Positions 17,114-24,005 of a stretch of DNA of 54,525 nucleotides are shown here, one piece after another; the stretch's first letter is position 1; each line of letters starts with the position of its first letter. This stretch comes from Polyangium sp. 15x6. GTDB lineage: Bacteria; Myxococcota_A; Polyangia; Polyangiales; Polyangiaceae. Location: contig NZ_JASBQE010000083.1 in NCBI RefSeq assembly GCF_029960785.1, positions 1 to 54,525 on the forward strand. Direction: 5' to 3'. A model generated the notes under the pieces. It had not been told where the DNA came from and made no database searches. It saw only the letters and a list, made by a program, of their open reading frames with translations. The translations under genes and the position numbers were made by a program.

Positions 17114-18891
17114 GCACGAACGAAACGGCGCTCGCGCGGCCCGAGGCGTCGGGGATGGAGATGGCCCTCGTGCCGCTGCGGCTCGGGGGATTTTCCTGCA
17201 AGGCCATCCTGCTCGAAGGCGAAGACCGGCTCACGGCGCGGTTCGAGGCGAAGGGCAGCGCCGACTGGGTCGAGGTCACGGTCTTGCCGCTCGGCGCGCC
17301 CGGCCCCGTGTTCCGGCGGCTCGCGCGCTCGGCCGTGCGATACCGAGGCGCGATCGCCGAGCGCACGCCGGAGCGGCGTGAGGAGGTCTCGCGGCTCGTG
17401 ATGGCCGTCGCGGCCTCGATCGACGCGCTGCTCGAACGGAGCCCGGGAAAGACGATCGCCGAGGCCCTCGGCCGCTCCCGCGAGCGGGGCCGCCTCCTCT
17501 TCGGCCGCGACGGCCTGCGCGCCCTGCTCTCGCCGGAGATCGTCGAAGGCGCGCCCGCCGCGGCGGGGTTTTCCCTCGTCGACGTCTATCCGAGCTCGTA
17601 CCTGCAGAAATCGCACGAAGGAGGCCTCGAGCTCGTGCTGGATTTCCGCCGGGAATCGGACGCGCGCAGGCTCCTCGTCCTCGTCGGGCGCCGCGACGAG
17701 AGCAAGCCCGCATTCGCCGCGACGGCGCACTTCTCGATCAAGCACCTCTCGCTCGGCGCGGCCGATCCTCCCGGCGCGGACGAGCTCCGCGCGCTCGTCG
17801 CGTTCGTCCTGCAATTGCGGGATCACGAGAACCTCGACGTCGTTTTTCCGGACATCCTCTCGGACGTCGCCCCGGCGCTCCTTTTGCCGTCCGCGCCCGA
17901 GGAGGCGGAGCCCTCGGCCGAGGGGGAGGTCTTGAACCTCGCGATCGACGCCGATTGCGGGCAATCCTGCGCGTTCTGCTCGATCAAGGAGACGGCCCCG
18001 CCCGAGGACGGCGGCGATCGCGTGCTCGCCCGGCTCTACGCCGACCTCGAATCGAACCGCCGCCGCGGCGTGCGCAAAGTCCGCATCAATGGATACGATC
18101 CGCTCGCCCATTCGCGGATCCTCGACGTCCTCCGCCGCGCGAAGGACCTCGGCTACCAGACGGCGCACGTCTTCTCCCCGTGCACGCGCCTCGCCGACCC
18201 GGCCTTCTGCGACGACGTCGTCGCCGCGCTCCCCGAGGAAACACGCTTCCACGTGCCGCTTTATTCGGTATCGCCCGAGGCGCACGACCGGATCGTCGGC
18301 CGCGAGGGCGCGCATGCCGAGGTCACCCGCGCCATAGACAACCTCCTCGCCCGCGTCTCGCCCGAATCCGTGTGGATCCTCTGCGTCGCCACGCGCGACG
18401 GCCTCGGCGAGCTCGAAGGCGTCGCCCGATTCGCCGCCGCGCGAGGTTTGTCCTTCTACCCGCACATGCCTTACCCGAGCTTCGAATCACGCGCCGATCG
18501 GTATTTTTCGTCCGCGCCGCGCATGACCGACGTGGCCGAGGTGATGTCCCGGGCGCTCGCGCGCGGCGTGCGCATGAACGTGCAGGGCGTCGTCCCTTGC
18601 GTGGTTTTTCAGCGGATGCGCGAGGACGGCGCGCCGCCGCGGACCTGGCTCGACGCGCCCGCCGAGCGGCCTCCGCTTCCGGGCACCGAGTACCGCGACC
18701 CACGCTTCCGTCACCGCGCTGGCGAGGCAGAACACGCGGCCTTCCATGCTTCCGCGATCCCCTGTCCTCACGAGGCCCGCTGCGTGCTCGCTTCCGCCTG
18801 CCCGGGCGAGATCCTGCGCAGTTATGCCGAGATCCACGGCGTTGGCGAGCTTCGGCCCGTCTCGCTGCGCGAGCTCGTGGAAGCGACGTAA
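17110..18891 (+). CDS. radical SAM enzyme with N-terminal extension and SPASM-like C-terminus
   Basis: 593 residues from TTG 17110 (an internal ATG 16 codons in is the alternative). The radical SAM CxxxCxxC motif is Cys283, Cys287 and Cys290 in DADCGQSCAFCS, which binds the 4Fe-4S cluster and SAM. VRINGYDPLAHSRILDVL and FHVPLYSVSPEAHDRIVG follow the usual barrel order. Near the end, IPCPHEARCVLASACPGEILRSY gives three Cys in a SPASM-like tail, often an auxiliary cluster. The first 275 residues form an extra domain I do not recognise. Peptide or RNA modification is possible, but no precursor peptide gene was identified. Confidence 0.8.
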   Translation: MSTNETALARPEASGMEMALVPLRLGGFSCKAILLEGEDRLTARFEAKGSADWVEVTVLPLGAPGPVFRRLARSAVRYRGAIAERTPERREEVSRLVMAVAASIDALLERSPGKTIAEALGRSRERGRLLFGRDGLRALLSPEIVEGAPAAAGFSLVDVYPSSYLQKSHEGGLELVLDFRRESDARRLLVLVGRRDESKPAFAATAHFSIKHLSLGAADPPGADELRALVAFVLQLRDHENLDVVFPDILSDVAPALLLPSAPEEAEPSAEGEVLNLAIDADCGQSCAFCSIKETAPPEDGGDRVLARLYADLESNRRRGVRKVRINGYDPLAHSRILDVLRRAKDLGYQTAHVFSPCTRLADPAFCDDVVAALPEETRFHVPLYSVSPEAHDRIVGREGAHAEVTRAIDNLLARVSPESVWILCVATRDGLGELEGVARFAAARGLSFYPHMPYPSFESRADRYFSSAPRMTDVAEVMSRALARGVRMNVQGVVPCVVFQRMREDGAPPRTWLDAPAERPPLPGTEYRDPRFRHRAGEAEHAAFHASAIPCPHEARCVLASACPGEILRSYAEIHGVGELRPVSLRELVEAT

Positions 18892-18977
18892 AACTGCGCT
18901 AGATCGCGTGCAAGCGGCCGGTCTGACCCGTCCCGTTTGCCAGAACCCCTTTCAACGAGCCTCGCGTTTGGTCTAGG

Positions 18978-20567
18978 ATGCGCGAGCCGGTCTCCTCCAT
19001 GCTCGTCACAGGCGCCTTGTTCCACGACCGTTACCGCGTCGTCCGCAGCATCAAGGCGGGCGGTATGGGCGCGGTGTTCGAGGTCCACGACGAGCCGACG
19101 AACCGCAAGCGCGCCCTCAAGGTCATGCACCCGGCCGTGCTGGAGAATTCGGTGATGCGCGGCCGCTTCGCCCAGGAAGCCACGGTCACCGGCGGCATCG
19201 AGAGCGAGCACCTCGTGCAGGTGCTCGACGCGGGCGTGGACAGCTCGACGCAGCTTCCGTTTCTCGTGATGGAGCTGCTCGTCGGCGAGGAGCTCGGCGG
19301 CATGGTCAAGCGCCGCGGCCCATTGCCCGAGCCCGAGGTCGTGCTCTACCTCTCCCAGGTCGCGCTCGCCCTCGACAAGACGCACGCCGCGAACATCGTC
19401 CACCGCGATCTCAAGCCGGAAAACCTCTTCGTCACGACCCGCGACGACGGCCGGTCCTGCGTGAAGATCCTCGACTTCGGCGTGGCCAAGGTCGCCGTCG
19501 CCTCGACCCTCGCGCACACCACCGCCGTCGTCGGTACGCCTCTCTACATGGCGCCGGAACAGATTCACGGCGATGGCGGGATCCGGGCATCCGCCGATAT
19601 TTATTCGCTCGCCCACGTTGCTTATACACTGCTCGTCGGCGAGGCATACTGGAGGCCGGAGCTCTTGCAGCTTCCGTCCGTTTATGCGCTCTTCGGCAAG
19701 ATCATCGCCGGCGAGCTCCCGGAGCCGCCCACGACACGCGCGTCGAGGCGCGGCGTGCAGCTCCCTCCGGGATTCGACGAGTGGTTCCGCAAGGTCGGGG
19801 CGCGTGAGCCCAAGGAGCGACCCGAGCGGGCGAGCACGGCGATCGGCATGCTCGCCGAGCTCTTCCGCGTCCCGGTGTCCGTGCCGCCGTCCACGCCCCT
19901 CTTGCCGCTCTCCGAGCTGCCTCCGCCCTCGCAGGCGGCGCGGCGCATCTCCCAGCGCCCGCCCGTGGCCATTCCCCCGCCGCGCCAGACGCGCGACCGG
20001 CTGCGCGACGACCCGACACCGCCCCCGAGCGCGCCTGCGCCGGGCAGCACGAAGCCGAGGTCCCGGTTCAGCGAAGCCCCCGTGTCGTACGAGCCGACCT
20101 TGCGGAGCGAGGTGAAGGGCGTGCTCGACCAGCCCGGGCTCACCGAGGCCCTCGAGGCCGAGTACCAGTTCAGCGCGAGCACGGGCATTCCCTTCTCGGT
20201 GCTCGTGTTCCAGGTCCAGGAGCCGCCGAAGCCGGAGGGGCCCCGCGCGCGGCCGCCTTTCGCCGGCTGGGGGCTCGAGCGCACGATCGGCGAGCTCGTC
20301 CACCTCGCCCGCGCGCTCGGCCCGGAGCGATCGACGATCGGGCGCTGGCCGAGCAGCACGATCGTGGTCGTCGTCCGCGCCTCGCTCGGCATCACGCTCT
20401 CGCCGAGCGAGGCCCGCGACATCCTCGCATTCGTGGGCAAGCAGCTCGCGGGCCGGGACGAACTGCCGGAGATCCGCGGCGGTTATTCGCAATGCTGGCT
20501 CACGGACCGCTCGGGCATGGACGCTCTCGACCGCGCCCGCTTCGCCTTGAAGCCCTTCAACCGCTGA
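18978..20567 (+). CDS. Ser/Thr protein kinase with degenerate GGDEF-like C-terminal domain
   Basis: 529 residues. The kinase domain (about 19-290) is complete: Gly-rich loop KAGGMGAVFEV, Lys48 in RALKVM, catalytic HRDLKPEN at 142-149, DFG at 166-168, and the APE of MAPEQ. A Pro-rich linker (about 295-375) joins a C-terminal region of about 150 residues. There AEYQFSASTGIPFSVLVFQV, ERSTIGRWPSSTIVVVV and DRARFALKPF follow the order of a GGDEF diguanylate cyclase but lack the GG(D/E)EF signature, so it is probably a non-catalytic c-di-GMP or protein-binding module. No transmembrane segment. Stops of this gene and the convergent one abut as TGATCA. Confidence 0.85.
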   Translation: MREPVSSMLVTGALFHDRYRVVRSIKAGGMGAVFEVHDEPTNRKRALKVMHPAVLENSVMRGRFAQEATVTGGIESEHLVQVLDAGVDSSTQLPFLVMELLVGEELGGMVKRRGPLPEPEVVLYLSQVALALDKTHAANIVHRDLKPENLFVTTRDDGRSCVKILDFGVAKVAVASTLAHTTAVVGTPLYMAPEQIHGDGGIRASADIYSLAHVAYTLLVGEAYWRPELLQLPSVYALFGKIIAGELPEPPTTRASRRGVQLPPGFDEWFRKVGAREPKERPERASTAIGMLAELFRVPVSVPPSTPLLPLSELPPPSQAARRISQRPPVAIPPPRQTRDRLRDDPTPPPSAPAPGSTKPRSRFSEAPVSYEPTLRSEVKGVLDQPGLTEALEAEYQFSASTGIPFSVLVFQVQEPPKPEGPRARPPFAGWGLERTIGELVHLARALGPERSTIGRWPSSTIVVVVRASLGITLSPSEARDILAFVGKQLAGRDELPEIRGGYSQCWLTDRSGMDALDRARFALKPFNR

Positions 20568-21764
20568 TCAGGCGCCCGCGGTCGCGTCGAGGGCCTGCAC
20601 GAGATCCGCGACCACGTCCTCGGTCTCCTCGATTCCCACCGCGAGCCGCACGAGCCCCGGCGCGATCCCGACCGCCACGAGCTCCTCGGGCCCGAGCTCC
20701 GAATAACTCATGATCGCGGGCTGCTCGATGAGCGTCTCCACGCCCCCGAGGCTCGGCGCGATCCGCGCGAGCTTGCACGCGTCCACCACGCGCCGCGCCC
20801 CGTCCTTGCCGCCGCGGACCACGAACGACACGACGCCGCCGCCGCCCGCGAGGTGCTTCTTCGCGATCGCGTGATCCGGGTGGGATTCGAGCATCGGGTA
20901 ATACACGCGCTCCACGGCCGGGTGCGCTTCGAGGGCGCGCGCGACCGCGAGCGCCGTCTGGTTTTGCCGCGACACGCGCAAGGACAGCGTCTTGATGCCG
21001 CGCCCGATGAGCATCGCCGCGTGCGGATCGGACACGGCGCCGAGCACGTCGCGCGCCTCGTGCACGAGCGAGAGCAGCGACGACGGCCCCGACACGCTCC
21101 CGCCGAGCACGTCGTTGTGCCCGCCGAGGTACTTCGTCGCGCTGTGCACGACGAGGTCGATCCCCACGGCCGAGAACATCGCATTGACGGGCGTGGCGAA
21201 CGTCGCGTCCACGAGCGTCTTCGCCCGCGTCTTCTTGCAGATGTCCGCGAGCCTCTCCACGTCGACGCAGCGCAGGTACGGGTTCGTCGGCATCTCCGTG
21301 ATGACGAGCCGCGTCTTCGGCCCGATCGCGCTCTCGAGCCCGTCGAGGTCTCCCGGCTCGAGCAGCGTGTGCGACACGCCGAGCCGCGACAGCATCTTCA
21401 CCACGAACTGCCGCGTCCTCCTGTACGTGTCGCGGAAGAGCACCACGTCGTCGCCGGCCTTCACGAACGCGAGGATCGTCGTCGTCAGCGCGGCCATGCC
21501 GCTCGGGAAGAGCAGCGCGTCCTCGGTCCCGTCGAGCGCGGCGATGCGCGCCTCGACCTCGCGCACGGTCGGGTTTCCGTAGCGCCCGTAGTCGAGCCGC
21601 CCGGGGTCTGGATCCTCGCCGCGCATGAACCGTTCGAGGTCGTCCGAGTCGGCGAACGTGTACGTCGCGGTGAGGGCGATCGAAGGCGCGAGCGTGTGGT
21701 GCGGGCGATCGACGCGTTCGCCGGCGTGAACGGAGTCCGTGCTGGTCGGGAGGGCGGTTTTCAT
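20568..21764 (-). CDS. cystathionine gamma-synthase-family PLP enzyme
   Basis: 398 residues. Cys/Met-metabolism PLP enzyme (cystathionine gamma-synthase, O-acylhomoserine sulfhydrylase or a lyase of the same fold). The PLP lysine is Lys211 in VVHSATKYLGGHND. YGRYGNPTVREVEARIAALDGTEDALLFPSGMAA is the typical N-terminal block, and SLGGVETLIEQPAIMSY the C-terminal one. The exact reaction cannot be decided from motifs alone. ATG 21764 (MKTALPTSTDSVHAGE) fits the family start, but the preceding bases are pyrimidine-rich on the coding strand and lack a Shine-Dalgarno. It is divergent from the sulfite/nitrite reductase across the 43-bp dyad array, suggesting a shared sulfur-regulated control region. 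Confidence 0.88.
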   Translation of the reverse strand: MKTALPTSTDSVHAGERVDRPHHTLAPSIALTATYTFADSDDLERFMRGEDPDPGRLDYGRYGNPTVREVEARIAALDGTEDALLFPSGMAALTTTILAFVKAGDDVVLFRDTYRRTRQFVVKMLSRLGVSHTLLEPGDLDGLESAIGPKTRLVITEMPTNPYLRCVDVERLADICKKTRAKTLVDATFATPVNAMFSAVGIDLVVHSATKYLGGHNDVLGGSVSGPSSLLSLVHEARDVLGAVSDPHAAMLIGRGIKTLSLRVSRQNQTALAVARALEAHPAVERVYYPMLESHPDHAIAKKHLAGGGGVVSFVVRGGKDGARRVVDACKLARIAPSLGGVETLIEQPAIMSYSELGPEELVAVGIAPGLVRLAVGIEETEDVVADLVQALDATAGA

Positions 21765-21870
21765 GGGGGAGGGAGGATGGGCAGATGTCTCGAAGAGGAT
21801 TACCGGGATACCTCGCTCGCGCAATCGCCGGCGCTCCACCGCTCGAACCTCGCGAGCCCCTCCGGAAACG

Positions 21871-22228
21871 CCTGCGCCCCGCCGATCCCCCTTCCCGGAC
21901 GCCTGCATGCGCATGGGACCGGCGCAGAGATACCTCCTCCCTGGGACGCGCCCCCTCCTGCGCTCCGCAGCCATCCATCCGACCTTCCCCGCGAGCACCT
22001 CCGCGCCGCGCAGACATCCTTCCGGGCATGCCCGCGACCGCTTCTGACTTGCGCAGACCGTGCCCGCTCCCACCCGCGCGCATCTCTGCGCTGCGCAGAG
22101 GCCCTCCAGGCCGTGATCTGGACCCCTTCTGATCACCGCAGACGCCTCTCCCGCCTCGCCGGGGCGTCTTTCTGCGTGGTTCAGAGGATGTTCCGGCCGT
22201 TCCGGCGGGTGCTTCTGAAGATTGTCAC
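21871..22228. repeat. nine-dyad array (TCTG-N7-CAGA) with 42-43 bp period
   Basis: Fifteen-bp dyads are centred at 21878, 21921, 21964, 22007, 22050, 22092, 22135, 22178 and 22221, so the steps are 43, 43, 43, 43, 42, 43, 43 and 43 bp. The four at 22043, 22085, 22128 and 22171 have perfect TCTG and CAGA arms; the outer ones keep most arm bases. The best copy is a 17-bp perfect palindrome at 22084-22100 (CTCTGCGC-T-GCGCAGAG). Linkers retain faint similarity (CT before each dyad; ATCC or TTCCGG after several). The array fills the space between the divergent cystathionine synthase-family and reductase genes, and its last, weak site abuts the reductase -35 box. Confidence 0.85.
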
Positions 22229-22230
22229 AC

Positions 22231-22258
22231 TTGACGCGTCGGAAAAGTGGGGGATAAA
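22231..22258 (+). promoter_or_regulatory. promoter of the nitrite/sulfite reductase, near-leaderless
   Basis: TTGACG (22231-22236) and GATAAA (22253-22258) are spaced by 16 bp. Transcription would begin around 22265, only a few bases before ATG 22269, and no Shine-Dalgarno is present, so the message is probably leaderless or nearly so. The ninth dyad of the array ends 2 bp upstream of the -35 box. Confidence 0.55.
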
Positions 22259-22268
22259 GTGGGCTGCC

Positions 22269-23933
22269 ATGTCTGACGCACCGTCACGTATGCAGGCCGC
22301 GCTCGACGAGTACGCGGAGAACATTCAGCGGTTCAAGCGGGGGGAGATCACGCCGGACCAGTTTCGCCCGCTTCGCCTGGGGATGGGCGTGTACGCGCAG
22401 CTCGCGCACGTGAAGCACATGCAGCGCATCAAGGTGCCGGGCGGGCGCATGACGGCGGCGCAGCTCGACGTGGTCGCGGAGGTGACGGAGCGCTGGGCGC
22501 TCGGGCTCGCGCACGTCACGACGCGTCAAGACATCCAGCTCCACCACCTCGAGATCGAGGAGACGGTGGAGCTGCAGCGCGTTCTCGCGAAGGCGGACGT
22601 GACCACCGTGGGCGCCTGCGCCGACACGGTGCGCAACGTGACCGCGTCGCACCTCGCGGGCGTCGCCCCGGACGAAGTCTTCGACGTGACGCCGCACGCC
22701 CATGCGATCACGCAGTACTTCCTGTTCCACCCGCACAACCGCAAGCTCCCGCGCAAGTTCAAGATCGGCCTGTCCGGCAGCGCGCGCGACCACGCGCAGA
22801 TCATGATCAACGACCTCGGCCTGCTCGCGCGCGTCACCGACGCAGGCCGCGGCTTCGCGGTGTACGTCGCAGGCGGACTCGGCTCGACGCCGGAGATCGC
22901 GCACCTCTGGCGTGACTTCGTGCCCGAGCGGGACGTGCTCGCCGCGTGCGACGCGGTGATTCGTGTCTTCTGGCGGGACGGCGAGCGCAAGAACCGCAAG
23001 AAGGCGCGCATCAAGTTCCTGCTGCGCAAGCTCGGCGAGGCCGAGTTCATGAAGCGGCTCGACGACGAGCTCGCGAAGATCAAGGCCGAGGAGGGCGCGA
23101 AGGTCGAGGCGGAGCTCGATCGATACCTCGGCGAATACAAGGACGAGGAGGCGCCTCCGCCGGCCCCGGGCGGCGACGCGATCGGCGACGCCGCCTTCGC
23201 GCGCTGGAAGAGGACGAACACGCTTTCGCAAATCCAGCCCGGTTACCGGGTCGTCACGGTAAAACTGCCGCTCGGCGACATCACGGCCGAGCAGATGCGC
23301 AGGCTCGCGTCGCTGTCGCGCGAGCTCGGCAACGGCGAGGTCCGCACCACGAACGCGCAGAACTTCGTGATGCGCTTCGTCCCCGAGGGGAACCTCGTGG
23401 CCTTGCACCGGGCGCTCTCGCAGATCGGCCTCGCCGAGCCCGACGCCGGGCACATCACGGACATCGTGGCCTGCCCCGGCGCCGATTATTGCTCGCTCGC
23501 GATCACGAAGAGCATGGGCGTCGGCGCCCGCGTGCGCGAGCACCTCTCGGAGAGCGGAAACCGCGCCGAGGCCGACGATCTCGTGCAGAAGATCGGCGCC
23601 TTCGACATCAAGATCTCGGGCTGCCCGAACTCGTGCGGCCAGCACCACGTGGCCGACATCGGCATGACCGGGCTCATGGTGAAGGGCAAGGACGGCGTCG
23701 AGCGCCCGCATTATTCGCTGCGCGTCGGCGGCGGCTGCGGCCCGGACGCGAAGATCGGCGACCGCCTCGACGGCCGCGTGCCCGAGGAGGAGACGCCCAA
23801 GGTGATCGCCGCGATCGCGAGGCATTACGTGGCCGAGCGGGCCGAGGGCGAGAGCTTCCGCGAATTCGTGGCGCGCAAGGGCGCGAGCGAGATCGGGCGG
23901 ATCGGATTCGCGGCGGCGACCGACTTGATCTGA
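22269..23933 (+). CDS. nitrite/sulfite reductase (sirohaem, 4Fe-4S)
   Basis: 554 residues. A six-electron assimilatory reductase converting sulfite to sulfide (or nitrite to ammonia), cytosolic. The siroheme/cluster cysteines are Cys402 and Cys408 (CPGADYC) and Cys452 and Cys456 (GCPNSCGQHH). The two pseudo-symmetric ferredoxin-like halves are visible, with MGVYAQLAHVKHMQRIKVPGG in the first and GYRVVTVKLPLGDITAEQMRRL in the second. A charged insert with a long helix (about 255-300) separates them. The pairing with a cystathionine synthase-family gene favours sulfite, but sulfite and nitrite enzymes cannot be separated safely by eye. ATG 22269 fits the family start. Confidence 0.88.
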   Translation: MSDAPSRMQAALDEYAENIQRFKRGEITPDQFRPLRLGMGVYAQLAHVKHMQRIKVPGGRMTAAQLDVVAEVTERWALGLAHVTTRQDIQLHHLEIEETVELQRVLAKADVTTVGACADTVRNVTASHLAGVAPDEVFDVTPHAHAITQYFLFHPHNRKLPRKFKIGLSGSARDHAQIMINDLGLLARVTDAGRGFAVYVAGGLGSTPEIAHLWRDFVPERDVLAACDAVIRVFWRDGERKNRKKARIKFLLRKLGEAEFMKRLDDELAKIKAEEGAKVEAELDRYLGEYKDEEAPPPAPGGDAIGDAAFARWKRTNTLSQIQPGYRVVTVKLPLGDITAEQMRRLASLSRELGNGEVRTTNAQNFVMRFVPEGNLVALHRALSQIGLAEPDAGHITDIVACPGADYCSLAITKSMGVGARVREHLSESGNRAEADDLVQKIGAFDIKISGCPNSCGQHHVADIGMTGLMVKGKDGVERPHYSLRVGGGCGPDAKIGDRLDGRVPEEETPKVIAAIARHYVAERAEGESFREFVARKGASEIGRIGFAAATDLI

Positions 23934-23941
23934 ACGCGCGC

Positions 23942-23962
23942 GCCGGCCTCGTATCGGCCGGC
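23942..23962. other. hairpin after the reductase gene
   Basis: GCCGGCC-TCGTATC-GGCCGGC is a perfect 7-bp stem with a 7-nt loop, 9 bp after the reductase stop. No T-run follows, so if it ends transcription it does so with help, or it protects the mRNA end. Confidence 0.45.
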
Positions 23963-24005
23963 CGGTCCTCCGTGATACCGTCGCGGGCCACTGGAGGATC
24001 TTTCC

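Noticed and set aside
21871-22228. CRISPR array with degenerate repeats
   Set aside because: The conserved part is an 8-of-15-bp dyad that decays outward, far too variable for CRISPR repeats, and no cas genes are present.
20853-22268. Plus-strand open frame running through the cystathionine synthase region into the reductase
   Set aside because: The upstream part is the antisense of the PLP enzyme and the dyad array; the reductase family start is at ATG 22269.
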